Assembly (NCBI RefSeq): GCF_001184025.1
Contig: NZ_BBYG01000009.1
Span: 622,052-686,051 of the forward strand
DNA length: 64,000 bases
DNA from: Streptomyces maremycinicus
Lineage (GTDB): Bacteria > Actinomycetota > Actinomycetes > Streptomycetales > Streptomycetaceae
Reading direction: 5' to 3'
Program-made: the position numbers and the translations under genes
Part shown: one piece after another, positions 1 to 7,312 of the stretch
Layout: each line of letters opens with the position of its first letter
Numbering within the stretch: the stretch's first letter is position 1
Notes under the pieces: generated by a model
Told to the model about the DNA's origin: nothing
The model's database searches: none
Seen by the model: the letters and a program-made list of their open reading frames with translations, nothing else

Positions 1-252
1 CAGGTAGAGCAGGCCGTCGCCCGAGCACTTCATCAGGGGCGCGCCCTCGCCGGTCATCCAGTCGCGCGCGATCTGACGCACGGCCGGCGGATTGGGCTCG
101 TACTGCACGAAGCCCTCGTAGGCGACCATCGATCCCACGCGCGCGAGGAGGTCGTTCCCGGTCTGGAGGGCGACCTTCAGCATGTGGTTGCCGTGGTTCT
201 CCATCCGGGCGGTGACGGGTGCGGGGGCGTAGCCCGCGAATGGCTGGTTCAT
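1..252 (-). CDS. AIM24 family protein, 3' end outside window
   Basis: The reading frame begins at an ATG at 252 and runs off the left edge, so only the first 84 residues are visible. They include the pattern VALQTGNDLLARVGSMVAYEG, with aromatic and glycine positions typical of the AIM24 (mitochondrial biogenesis AIM24) beta-sandwich fold. The gene follows a TerD-AIM24 fusion by 11 bases on the same strand and is probably cotranscribed with it. The molecular role of bacterial AIM24 proteins is not established. The call rests on resemblance to the C-terminal domain of the neighbouring gene and on remembered family patterns. Confidence 0.75.
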   Translation of the reverse strand, partial: MNQPFAGYAPAPVTARMENHGNHMLKVALQTGNDLLARVGSMVAYEGFVQYEPNPPAVRQIARDWMTGEGAPLMKCSGDGLLYL

Positions 253-263
253 GACGGGCTCCC

Positions 264-1952
264 TCAGACCTCGTACGGCTGGACGACGATGAAGTTGCCG
301 GGGGCGCCCCGGAACTGGAGGTTCACGCTCTCGCCGGTGTCGCCCGGGTACGCGTTGCGGCGCATGCGGACCTGGCTGGAGACGACCACCTGGGCGGCGG
401 ACGACCAGGCGACGACGGCGTTGCAGTCGGCGAACGTGGTCGGCGTGACCGGCAGGACGACGGGCGTGCCCTGCGTCTTGACGACGATCGTGCCGGTGCC
501 GGTGAACTGCATGGTGAACAGGGCGCCGCCGGGAATGCCGTGCCCCTCGATGCGGCGGACCTCGTACTGGAGGCTCTCGTCGAAGGCGAGGACGTTCTCC
601 GCCGAGACGCAGATGCCGTCACCCTGGAGTTCGATGGGGTGCAGCATCGTGGAGTTCTCGGCGAGGAACACCTGTCCCTGGCCGGTGCAGCGCATCAGCT
701 GCATCTCCTGGCCGGTGGCGTTGCCGACGATCCGGCCGGCGAACCCGGCGCCCTTGTAGCTGAAGTCGACCTTGCCCTGGTAGAGGACCATGCTGCCCTG
801 GCGGGCGAGCACGGGCTGGCCGCCCATGCCGAGGTCGACGCGGACGAGCTTCCTGTTCTGCTGCGTCCAGCGCTGCCCGGTGGGCGTCTCCTTGAACTGC
901 TGGAGCGCCGCGGCGACCCCCGCACCGCCCTGGGGCGCGCCCTGCGGGACGCCGTAGGCCTGCTGCCCGGGGACACCCGGGACCTGCCCGAAGGGGGGCT
1001 GCTGGCCGTAGCCGGGCGGCTGCGGCGGCTGGCCGTAACCGGGCGGGACCTGGGGGGCCTGGGGGGCCTGGGGGGCCTGGGGCTGCTGGCCGTAGCCGGG
1101 GGGCATGGGCGCGGTCGGCGCGGGGCCCTGACCGTACGGCTGCTGTTGCGGCGGCTGGCCGTAGGGCGCCGGGGCCGGAGCGGGAGGCGGTACGTGGCCG
1201 CCGCCGGGCGGGGCCAGGGGCGCGACGATGGTCGGCGCGGCGTGCACCGGGGGCGCGGGCGCCGGGGCCGGGGCGGGTGGGGGCGCGAAGCCCTGCGCGG
1301 CCGGCTGCGGCTGCGCCGGAGCTGGCGCCGGGGCGGGCGCGGACGGTGCGCCGAACGCGGGCGGCGCGAAGCCGGGAGCGGCGGCGCCTGCCTGCGGCTG
1401 CTGCGGTACTGCGGGCGTCTCCTCCTCGGCGACCTCGCCGCCGAAGTTCTTCAGCAGCGCGTCCAGACCACCGTCGAAGCCCTGGCCGACGGCCGCGAAC
1501 CGCCAGACGTCCTTCAGATAGAAGTCGCCCAGCATCACGGCCCGCTCGCTGGAGAACTCGGAGCCGTTGAACGCGTAGCGGGCCACTTCCTCGCCGCCCG
1601 CGACGATACGGAGATAGCCGGGGTTGATCTGCGACATCTGCCCGGCGCCGTCGAGGGTCGCCGTGAAGGACAGCTTGTGGATCTGCGGCGGAATCCGGTC
1701 GAGGGTGATGCGGAAGGACTCCGTGTCGCCCGCCTGGGCGCCCAGGAGCTGAATGGACTCCTCCGGGGACTTCGGCTGGTTGAAGAAGACGAAGTACCGG
1801 TCGTCCGAGAGCCGCTCGTCGGCGTCGAGGCCGAAGCAGCTGATGTCGAAGGTCAGGCCGGGGGCGGTGATCTGCACGCCTACGTACAGATCGGTGCCCG
1901 CGGTGAGGTCACTGATCCTGGCCTTGTGGCCGCGCTGGAATTCCCTGGGCAT
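264..1952 (-). CDS. TerD-domain protein fused to C-terminal AIM24 domain
   Basis: This is a 562-residue protein. I chose the ATG at 1952 (MPREFQRG) over the upstream extension because it follows a G-rich ribosome-binding stretch and because TerD homology begins there. Residues 1 to about 172 form a TerD-like domain with the signatures FDISCFGLD, RYFVFFNQ and NPGYLRI; the acidic calcium-binding motif differs from the classical TerD one. Residues about 173-350 are a low-complexity linker rich in Pro, Gln, Gly and Ala, with PPGYGQ and PQA repeats. Residues about 355-562 are an AIM24 domain ending in FIVVQPYEV. TerD proteins belong to tellurite and general stress systems. A fused scaffold role is inference. 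The next gene downstream is another AIM24 protein. Confidence 0.85.
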   Translation of the reverse strand: MPREFQRGHKARISDLTAGTDLYVGVQITAPGLTFDISCFGLDADERLSDDRYFVFFNQPKSPEESIQLLGAQAGDTESFRITLDRIPPQIHKLSFTATLDGAGQMSQINPGYLRIVAGGEEVARYAFNGSEFSSERAVMLGDFYLKDVWRFAAVGQGFDGGLDALLKNFGGEVAEEETPAVPQQPQAGAAAPGFAPPAFGAPSAPAPAPAPAQPQPAAQGFAPPPAPAPAPAPPVHAAPTIVAPLAPPGGGHVPPPAPAPAPYGQPPQQQPYGQGPAPTAPMPPGYGQQPQAPQAPQAPQVPPGYGQPPQPPGYGQQPPFGQVPGVPGQQAYGVPQGAPQGGAGVAAALQQFKETPTGQRWTQQNRKLVRVDLGMGGQPVLARQGSMVLYQGKVDFSYKGAGFAGRIVGNATGQEMQLMRCTGQGQVFLAENSTMLHPIELQGDGICVSAENVLAFDESLQYEVRRIEGHGIPGGALFTMQFTGTGTIVVKTQGTPVVLPVTPTTFADCNAVVAWSSAAQVVVSSQVRMRRNAYPGDTGESVNLQFRGAPGNFIVVQPYEV

Positions 1953-2108
1953 GCGTAACGACCGTCCCCCATCCCGATTGTGAATGCGTCGCGTCAGGCT
2001 AACGGCAAAGTCGGACAACGCACGATGTCGGTACAGACCCGGTACACAACCCCGGTACACGACCGGCGCTTCACGACGGGGGACGGGCTCACCTCGTACG
2101 CCGCGGGG

Positions 2109-2705
2109 TCACTCCTCGCCCGGGGCGGGCAGGTGGGGCAGCCGTTCGGCCGCGACGACGCCCTCTAGGTAGCCGCGCGCGCGCTCGGTGCGCGGATACG
2201 CCTCCAGCAGCCGCCAGAAGTCGGGGCCGTGGCCGGGCACGAGCAGATGCGCGAGCTCGTGGGCGAGGACGTAGTCGATGACGTACTCGGGCATGCCCTT
2301 GAGACGGTGCGACAGGCGGATGCTGCCCTCGGCCGGCGTGCACGAGCCCCAGCGGGTGTTCTGGTTGGTCACCCAGCGGACCGAGGCGGGCCGGGCCCGG
2401 CCGCCGAAACACTGGGCCGACAGCCGCGCGGCGCGCTCGGCCAGCTCCGCGTCGCCCGGGACGCGGCGGCTCTCCTGGGCGGCGAGCTTGTCGAGCATGA
2501 CACTCACCCAGCGTTGCTCCTCCGCCTCGGACATCCGGGCGGGGATGAGCACGATGGTGCGATCGCCCTCGCGGTACGCGGAGACCGTCCGACGTCGACG
2601 GGCGCTTCTGCGGACCTCGATCGCGCTCGCCCGTGAGCCGCTCGGCGGCTGGCTCGTCGTGCCGCGCTGTGGTGTTCCGGCGCGGTGCAGTGGGTCGGCG
2701 GACAC
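2109..2705 (-). CDS. YgjP/M48-like zinc metallopeptidase (DUF45)
   Basis: This 198-residue protein carries the zinc motif HELAH at residues 149-153, with a downstream His and Trp in GHGPDFW (about 158-164), and the family signature NTRWGSC at 116-122. These identify the YgjP/DUF45 branch of M48-like metallohydrolases. The fold is cytoplasmic and no signal peptide or membrane segment is seen. The GTG start at 2705 has only a weak Shine-Dalgarno sequence; an internal start about 25 residues downstream is possible because the N-terminus is low-complexity. The gene is transcribed divergently from the RRE/E1-like gene at 2987. The substrate is unknown. Confidence 0.85.
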   Translation of the reverse strand: MSADPLHRAGTPQRGTTSQPPSGSRASAIEVRRSARRRRTVSAYREGDRTIVLIPARMSEAEEQRWVSVMLDKLAAQESRRVPGDAELAERAARLSAQCFGGRARPASVRWVTNQNTRWGSCTPAEGSIRLSHRLKGMPEYVIDYVLAHELAHLLVPGHGPDFWRLLEAYPRTERARGYLEGVVAAERLPHLPAPGEE

Positions 2706-2785
2706 GCCCCGACGTTACCCGCTGCACACGGGGGAAGTCCCGACTCCGGGGCGGTCGGGTTCCGATCGACCTTGCCTGTTTTGCC

Positions 2786-2806
2786 TCGTACGACGGATTT
2801 GTACGA
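2786..2806. promoter_or_regulatory. Interrupted inverted repeat TCGTAC-N9-GTACGA
   Basis: Six-base arms TCGTAC (2786-2791) and GTACGA (2801-2806) flank a 9-base spacer in the divergent intergenic region. It could be an operator for either gene. A TACGAT sequence overlapping the right arm could serve as a -10 box, but no confident -35 box was found. Confidence 0.35.
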
Positions 2807-2820
2807 TGAACGTCCCTGCC

Positions 2821-2829
2821 TGTGGACAA
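2821..2829 (-). promoter_or_regulatory. DnaA box (TTGTCCACA)
   Basis: The complement strand reads TTGTCCACA, the preferred Streptomyces DnaA box. It is isolated, in the divergent intergenic region. Binding is not shown. It could contribute to DnaA titration or local regulation. Confidence 0.4.
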
Positions 2830-2835
2830 CTTTCG

Positions 2836-2861
2836 GCATGCCCGGACCGGTCCGGGCATGC
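2836..2861. repeat. Perfect 26-bp palindrome
   Basis: Positions 2836-2861 read identically on both strands, with arms GCATGCCCGGACC and its complement and no spacer. It lies between the divergent genes, 126 bases before the ATG at 2987. A zero-spacer palindrome of this length is a candidate operator for a dimeric regulator or a cruciform/attenuation element. Confidence 0.6.
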
Positions 2862-2927
2862 TGGCACTCGTCGGCGGAGCGAGGACGAGCCCACGCCCCC
2901 GCTCCGCCGATGTGACGGGGAGTTTCC

Positions 2928-2976
2928 AGGCACAAGGCACAGGCATAGGCATAGGGCACAAGGCACAAGGCATACG
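2928..2976 (+). repeat. Hexamer/heptamer tandem repeat (AGGCAY / AAGGCAC)
   Basis: About seven imperfect copies of AGGCAC, AGGCAT and AAGGCAC lie end to end immediately upstream of the ATG at 2987. Each unit carries an AGG resembling part of a ribosome-binding site, so copy number could change translation or spacing. Confidence 0.6.
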
Positions 2977-2986
2977 GGGGCCTTCG

Positions 2987-4198
2987 ATGCATCCGATGGT
3001 GAAGCCCGCGCTGCGGCGCGGCTGGCGTGACCTCAACACGGTGCAGTTCGGGATGACACCGGCGCACTCGCTGACACTCGGCCCGGTCGACACCGCGACC
3101 GGCGCCTTCCTCGACCTGTTGGACGGCACCCGCGGGCTGGCGCTGCTGCGCGAGGAGGGCCGCCGCATGGACCTGCCCGACGGTCACGTCGACCGGCTGG
3201 TGGAGCGGCTGGCCCGGGCGGGGCTGCTCGACGACGCGCGCGGCGGCGGGCCGGAAGCCGCCGGGCTGCGGGAGCGGAAAGAGGTCCTGGACCGGCTGCG
3301 CCCCGACCTCGCCGCGCTGTCCCTCCTCACGTCGGACCCGGGCGACGCGATCGAGCACCTGGCCGTCCGACGCCGGCTGCGGGTCCAGGTGCGGGGCGCG
3401 GGCCGGGTCGGCGCACTGCTGGCGGCACTGCTCTCCGGTGCCGGGATCGGCGAGGTGGACGTGCGGGACGGCGGCCGGGTGGAGCCGGCGGACATCGCAC
3501 CGGGCGGCCTGCCCGCCGAGGCGGTCGGCGAGCGGCGGGACGAGTCGGCGCGCCGCGCCGTGCGCCGGGCCGCCCCGGGCCCCGCGCCCCGCAGGGGCCC
3601 GGGAGCGACGGCCGAGCCGGACACCCCCGGCTTCGGCCTGGTGATCATCGCTCCGCGGGACGACGTGGCCGTGCACGCGCCCGCCCCCTCGGCGGCGGAG
3701 CCGCTGATCGCCTCGGGCACACCACACCTCTACGCCGGGGTCGTGGAGGGCACGGGCGTCGTCGGCCCACTGGTACTGCCGGGTGAGACGGGCTGCGCGG
3801 GCTGTCTGTATCAGGAGCGGACCGACCGGGACCCGGCCTGGCCGCGACTGGTCGCCCAGTGGCACTCCGGGAGACGGCGCGCGGCGCGGGCCTGTGACCT
3901 GACGCTGGCCACGACCGTCGCCGGGCTGGCGGCGGCCCACGCGCTCACCTTCCTCGACGGGCGGACCCCGTCGAGTGCCGGTGCCCGCTGGGAGGTCTCC
4001 GTCCCCGCCCTCCAGTGGCACGCCCGTCCGGTATGGCCCCATTCCGCATGCTCGTGCGGGGCCGCGGAGAAAGGTAAGCAGGAACACACCTCCGAGGACG
4101 GGGCAACGCACGCGACAATGGCAGTGCAGCATTCGAAGCAGTTTCGCCGTAGGACGGACGCGGCGCGGCCGGCTGGTACCTGGAGGGCGCATGTCTGA
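2987..4198 (+). CDS. RRE/E1-like (ThiF-fold) protein, TOMM precursor-binding type
   Basis: This is a 403-residue protein. The ATG at 2987 was preferred because the upstream extension is repeat-derived. Residues 1 to about 90 resemble a RiPP recognition element, a PqqD-like winged helix (WRDLNTVQFG..., LLDGTRGL, HVDRLVERLARAGLLDD). From about residue 137 a Rossmann segment (GAGRVG) begins an E1/ThiF-like fold. Cys pairs at about 270 (CAGC) and 355 (CSCG) could bind zinc. The expected E1 adenylation residues after the Rossmann strand are not apparent, as in the C proteins of azoline-forming enzymes that only present a precursor. No YcaO enzyme or precursor peptide is in the window. The stop codon overlaps the start of the AarF-like kinase gene by 8 bases, so translation is coupled. 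The substrate is unknown. Confidence 0.7.
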   Translation: MHPMVKPALRRGWRDLNTVQFGMTPAHSLTLGPVDTATGAFLDLLDGTRGLALLREEGRRMDLPDGHVDRLVERLARAGLLDDARGGGPEAAGLRERKEVLDRLRPDLAALSLLTSDPGDAIEHLAVRRRLRVQVRGAGRVGALLAALLSGAGIGEVDVRDGGRVEPADIAPGGLPAEAVGERRDESARRAVRRAAPGPAPRRGPGATAEPDTPGFGLVIIAPRDDVAVHAPAPSAAEPLIASGTPHLYAGVVEGTGVVGPLVLPGETGCAGCLYQERTDRDPAWPRLVAQWHSGRRRAARACDLTLATTVAGLAAAHALTFLDGRTPSSAGARWEVSVPALQWHARPVWPHSACSCGAAEKGKQEHTSEDGATHATMAVQHSKQFRRRTDAARPAGTWRAHV

Positions 4199-5570
4199 TC
4201 TTCCCCGGAAGGCGGTCACCCGGACCGCCAAGCTCGCCGCGCTCCCGCTCGGCTTCGCCGGGCGGGCGACCTGGGGTCTGGGCAAGCGGATCGTCGGCGA
4301 GTCCGCGGAGATCGTCGGCCGCGAGCTCCAGCAGCGCACCGCCGAACAGCTCTTCAAGGTGCTGGGCGAGCTGAAGGGGGGTGCGATGAAGTTCGGGCAG
4401 GCCATGTCCGTCTTCGAGTCCGCGCTGCCCGAGGAGGTCGCCGGTCCCTACCGCGCGGCCCTCACCAAGCTCCAGGACGCGGCGCCGCCGATGCCGACCC
4501 GCACCATGCACTCCGTGCTCGCGGAGCGGCTCGGCGAGGACTGGCCCGAGCTGTTCCTGGAGTTCGACGACAAGCCTGCCGCGGCGGCGTCGATCGGCCA
4601 GGTGCATCGAGCGGTGTGGCACGACGGCCGGGAGGTGGCGGTCAAGGTCCAGTACCCCGGGGCCGGTGAGGCCCTGCTGTCCGACCTGAACCAACTCAGC
4701 CGCTTCGCGCGCCTGTTGGGCCCGCTCATCCCGGGCATGGACGTCAAGCCGCTGATCGCCGAGCTCAAGGACCGCGTCTCGGAGGAGCTCGACTACGACC
4801 TGGAGGCACAGGCCCAGCAGGCCCACGCCGAGGAGTTCGCCGACGATCCCGACGTGGTGATCCCGGCGGTGGTCCACCAGTGCGAGCAGGTCCTGGTCAC
4901 CGAGTGGATCGACGGGGTGCCCCTGTCCGAGGTGATCACCGACGGCACCCAGGAGCAGCGCGACCGGGCCGGCCAGCTGCTGTCCCGGTTCCTCTTCTCG
5001 GGCCCGGCCCGCACCGGCCTGCTCCACGCCGACCCGCACCCCGGCAACTTCCGTCTCCTGCCCGGCGGACCGGACGGCGAGGACGACTGGCGCCTGGGCG
5101 TCCTGGACTTCGGCACGGTGGACCGGCTCCCGGGCGGCCTGCCGGACCCGATCGGCGAGTCCCTGCGCATGACCCTCGACGGTGCGGCGGAGGCGGTCTA
5201 CGAACTCCTGCGCACCGAGGGCTTCGTCAAGGACTCCATCGAGCTGGATCCCGACGCGGTCCTCGACTACCTCCTGCCGATCATCGAGCCGGCCCAGGTG
5301 GAGGAGTTCACCTTCAGCCGCGGCTGGATGCGCAGCCAGGCCGCCCGGATCGCCGACCCCCGCTCCCCCGCCCACCAGCTGGGCAAGCAGCTCAACCTGC
5401 CGCCGGCCTATCTGCTGATACACCGGGTGACGCTCAGCACCATCGGCGTGCTGTGCCAGCTCGGCGCGACGGTGCGGCTGCGCGAGGAGTTGGAGGAGTG
5501 GCTGCCCGGTTTCCTCGCGGCGGACGTCCTGGAGGCGTTGGAGGCGGAGGAGTCGGTCGCGGAGGCGTGA
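4191..5570 (+). CDS. AarF/UbiB/ABC1-family atypical kinase
   Basis: This is a 459-residue protein starting at an ATG that overlaps the previous stop and follows GGAGGG. Family motifs are all visible: KxGQ in KFGQAMSV near residue 66, the Ala-rich nucleotide loop AAASIGQVHRA near 131, the lysine in VKVQYPG, and the catalytic segment HADPHPGNFRL followed by LDFGTV. The family comprises atypical kinase/ATPase proteins involved in quinone or lipid metabolism. A membrane-associated role is inferred. In mycobacteria a homologue sits next to whiB7, and the same linkage is seen here. Coupling to the RRE/E1-like gene suggests that the two products act together. Confidence 0.92.
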   Translation: MSDLPRKAVTRTAKLAALPLGFAGRATWGLGKRIVGESAEIVGRELQQRTAEQLFKVLGELKGGAMKFGQAMSVFESALPEEVAGPYRAALTKLQDAAPPMPTRTMHSVLAERLGEDWPELFLEFDDKPAAAASIGQVHRAVWHDGREVAVKVQYPGAGEALLSDLNQLSRFARLLGPLIPGMDVKPLIAELKDRVSEELDYDLEAQAQQAHAEEFADDPDVVIPAVVHQCEQVLVTEWIDGVPLSEVITDGTQEQRDRAGQLLSRFLFSGPARTGLLHADPHPGNFRLLPGGPDGEDDWRLGVLDFGTVDRLPGGLPDPIGESLRMTLDGAAEAVYELLRTEGFVKDSIELDPDAVLDYLLPIIEPAQVEEFTFSRGWMRSQAARIADPRSPAHQLGKQLNLPPAYLLIHRVTLSTIGVLCQLGATVRLREELEEWLPGFLAADVLEALEAEESVAEA

Positions 5571-5600
5571 GCGCCCGAAGCTCGCTCACCGGACTGTGAC

Positions 5601-5624
5601 ACGTCTCACCACGAGGTGAGACGT
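5601..5624. terminator. Bidirectional stem-loop between convergent genes
   Basis: ACGTCTCACC at 5601-5610 and its complement at 5615-5624 form a 10-bp stem with a 4-base loop, between the kinase stop and the oppositely oriented small gene. There is no clear U tract, as is common in Streptomyces. Confidence 0.55.
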
Positions 5625-5625
5625 C

Positions 5626-5838
5626 TCACCACCACTCCGAGTCCAGTCGCCCCTCGATCGCCCGGAGGTTGTCGCGGGCGCAGGCCTCGCAGAAGTAGCG
5701 GCGGACGCCGTGCTCCACGGAGCAGGTCCAGGTGACGGGCGGTGGCTCCGCCGCGCGGGCGCCGCACCGGGCGCATTCGACGGGGCGGGGCTCCGCCGGG
5801 GAACCGCCTCGGTCACCGTCTCCGGGAGGACTCGTCAC
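5626..5838 (-). CDS. Small zinc-ribbon-like protein
   Basis: This is a 70-residue protein if the GTG at 5838 is used. The open frame continues upstream, but that part is arginine-rich and overlaps a terminator, so it was excluded. Four cysteines are arranged CARCGAR...TCSVEHGVRRYFCEAC, followed by ARDNLRAIEGRLDSEWW, which suggests a single treble-clef or zinc ribbon. It is soluble and no enzymatic motif is present. It resembles conserved Streptomyces hypotheticals, and its function is unknown. The ribosome-binding site for the chosen start is weak. Confidence 0.65.
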   Translation of the reverse strand: MTSPPGDGDRGGSPAEPRPVECARCGARAAEPPPVTWTCSVEHGVRRYFCEACARDNLRAIEGRLDSEWW

Positions 5839-5883
5839 CTTCGGGACGATAACGCCGTGGCGGTGGATCGTCCGCACAACGCA

Positions 5884-5923
5884 CCGCGGGGGCCGGTCCG
5901 TTCGGACGGACCGGCCCCCGCGG
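5884..5923 (-). terminator. Strong intrinsic stem-loop after the wblC operon
   Basis: A 17-bp perfect GC stem (5884-5900 with 5907-5923) and a 6-base loop lie 50 bases downstream of the stop of the Arg-rich gene. This is the likely end of the wblC transcript. Confidence 0.75.
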
Positions 5924-5973
5924 GGAGAGCTTCGCCTCCCCTGTCGGGAGGCCACCGCTTCAGGTGTGTGGGA

Positions 5974-6297
5974 TTACTGCATCACGGCCATGGCGAGCGC
6001 CCGCCGGGCGCGCAGCGAGGCGCGCTCGGCCCGGCGCTGCATCCGGCGAGCGGTCGCCAGGCGCAGTGCCCGGCGTTCCCGCTCGGCCTCGTGCAGCCGG
6101 TCGTGCATATGCGCACGAGCCAGGGCTTCTGGGATGAGTTGCATCTCGCGTGTCCTGTTCTGACGCGAGTCGTACGCGCCGGTGGTGGTGATGTCTTCGG
6201 TCGCGGAGCCTGCGGGCTCGCTGGGGAACGGCTTCATCGGGGCCTGCTTCTTGGGGTCTTGCGTGAGGGGACGGTCGATTGTTCCTGCGGTGTTCAT
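5974..6297 (-). CDS. Arg-rich helical small protein coupled to wblC
   Basis: This is a 107-residue protein whose ATG (6297) overlaps the wblC stop in an ATGA arrangement. Residues about 55-107 are dominated by Arg, Ala and Glu (LHEAERERRALRLATARR, then RRAERASLRARRALAM) and should form a long basic helix or coiled coil. The N-terminal half is Pro/Thr-rich and disordered. There is no cysteine and no known domain. Strict coupling implies coexpression with the antibiotic-responsive regulator. An RNA- or ribosome-binding role is possible but is inference only. Confidence 0.8.
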   Translation of the reverse strand: MNTAGTIDRPLTQDPKKQAPMKPFPSEPAGSATEDITTTGAYDSRQNRTREMQLIPEALARAHMHDRLHEAERERRALRLATARRMQRRAERASLRARRALAMAVMQ

Positions 6298-6662
6298 GCC
6301 GTGACCGGGTTCTTCCGCGGACGGCCACGCGGCCGCTTCCGGGCGACGACAACTCCCTGGACGAACAGCTCGCCACCCCAGACACCCCAGGGCTCGCGCC
6401 GCTCCTTGGCGCCGGCGAGGCAGGCCTCCATCAGCGGGCAGGTGCGGCAGAGGGACTTGGCGTACTCGACATCGGCCGGCGACTCGGCGAAGAAGACCTC
6501 CGGGTCGTAGGAACGGCAGGGGACGGGTACGCCGAGGTTCTCGATGGCGTCGTCGAGCGCGGTGAGCGCCGTGAGCGGGGTCAAGGTGGAGTCCTCCGTG
6601 AGGCCGGGCGGGGGGATCGTTTCGGAAGGCGGTACTGACGGGGCGTGCGCTTCGAGTTGCAC
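6294..6662 (-). CDS. wblC: WhiB7-type transcription factor WblC
   Basis: This is a 122-residue protein with a GTG start at 6662 preceded by GAGGAAAG. The four Fe-S cysteines are C49, C72, C75 and C81. The GVWGGE turn is at 93-98, and a C-terminal AT-hook RGRPRK is at 112-117. The AT-hook distinguishes WhiB7/WblC from other Wbl proteins. The family binds the primary sigma factor, recognises AT-rich DNA next to the -35 box and activates intrinsic antibiotic resistance genes, including itself. The long leader carries an upstream ORF and an attenuator, matching the published mode of WhiB7/WblC control. The neighbours uvrD2 and mycoredoxin are also next to whiB7 in mycobacteria. Confidence 0.96.
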   Translation of the reverse strand: MQLEAHAPSVPPSETIPPPGLTEDSTLTPLTALTALDDAIENLGVPVPCRSYDPEVFFAESPADVEYAKSLCRTCPLMEACLAGAKERREPWGVWGGELFVQGVVVARKRPRGRPRKNPVTA

Positions 6663-6687
6663 GGTTCGTCTTTCCTCGTCTGTCGGT

Positions 6688-6705
6688 CCGGTCCTTCAGG
6701 ACCGG
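6688..6705 (-). promoter_or_regulatory. Hairpin next to the wblC ribosome-binding site
   Basis: CCGGTCC and GGACCGG flank a 4-base loop, forming a 7-bp hairpin just upstream of the GAGGAAAG ribosome-binding sequence of wblC. It may affect initiation or be part of an alternative leader fold. Confidence 0.45.
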
Positions 6706-6783
6706 GTGTCGGCTGGGTACCGGGTTCTTTTGTTGTCCCGAGGCCCCTTCGCTCCGCTGTCCCCGGTGTTCGGGGCAAACAGA

Positions 6784-6817
6784 AGGGCCGCGGATCCCGG
6801 GTGGGTTCCGCGGCCCT
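6784..6817 (-). terminator. Attenuator in the wblC leader
   Basis: AGGGCCGCGGA and its complement form an 11-bp stem with a 12-base loop, followed on the minus strand by TTCTGTTTG. It lies between the upstream ORF stop (6841) and wblC (6662). Its position is as expected for translation-controlled premature termination. A second short hairpin (about 6829-6847) covers the stop codon of the upstream ORF. Confidence 0.8.
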
Positions 6818-6840
6818 GAAGGCGCCGGCCTGATCGAAGA

Positions 6841-7158
6841 TCAGGCTGGATCACTCCAGGGTTCTGGCCCACGGAAGGCCCACATCAGGTGGTGCTGCGT
6901 CGTCTGCTTCCGGGCTCCGGCACCGGCCGCCGTAAAGGCATAGGCCTGCGCCTGTGCCCCTACTGCTTCCAGTGCCTCGGTCGGTCGCTCATTGCGCTCG
7001 CGGCTGGGAAGAACCACGGAGGCAACGGAGGAGGACGCCGGCCGGACGACACGAATGCCGGACAGACCGGTGCCCAGGATCGAGGCGTCGAGGATGCACG
7101 TGGAGACGACCGAGGGATCGGTCAGTTTCGCGATGGAGCTGCGGTTGATGGTGATCAC
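6841..7158 (-). CDS. Upstream ORF in the wblC leader
   Basis: The GTG at 7158 follows AGGAGG (7167-7172) with an 8-base gap, a far better ribosome-binding site than the earlier GTG at 7230. It encodes 105 residues beginning MITINRSSIAKLTDPSVVST. The stop lies about 24 bases before the attenuator hairpin. Roughly the first 35 codons show strong third-position GC, and the remainder is weaker and may be constrained as RNA. WhiB7/WblC genes are known to be controlled by an upstream ORF whose stalled translation prevents termination, and this ORF is the candidate. A cellular function of the peptide itself is unknown. Confidence 0.75.
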   Translation of the reverse strand: MITINRSSIAKLTDPSVVSTCILDASILGTGLSGIRVVRPASSSVASVVLPSRERNERPTEALEAVGAQAQAYAFTAAGAGARKQTTQHHLMWAFRGPEPWSDPA

Positions 7159-7272
7159 TGGAATCGCCTCCTCTCGGCGTCTCGGGGGACCAGGGATGAA
7201 TCCGGTCCGGTGGGTATGCAAGTACAGCACGGAATCAGGGCCTTGGAGAAGGCCGCCGTTCCCGTGTCTAAG

Positions 7273-7312
7273 AACCTATGGGGATTCCCGGGGCATGCGC
7301 AAACTATTTTTT
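7273..7312 (-). promoter_or_regulatory. wblC promoter with WblC-type AT-rich activator site
   Basis: On the minus strand, AAAAAATAGT (7312-7303) abuts a -35 box TTGCGC (7302-7297), an 18-base spacer and a -10 box TAGGTT (7278-7273). An AT-rich block immediately upstream of -35 is the hallmark of WhiB7/WblC-activated promoters, implying autoactivation. The predicted transcript start is near 7266, giving a leader of about 600 nt. Confidence 0.8.

Noticed and set aside
5839..5955. N-terminal extension of the zinc-ribbon gene
   Set aside because: It overlaps a strong terminator hairpin and has composition unlike the rest of the gene.
7159..7230. Longer version of the wblC upstream ORF starting at GTG 7230
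   Set aside because: The GTG at 7158 has a strong, well-spaced AGGAGG, whereas the 7230 start has none, so the shorter form was annotated.
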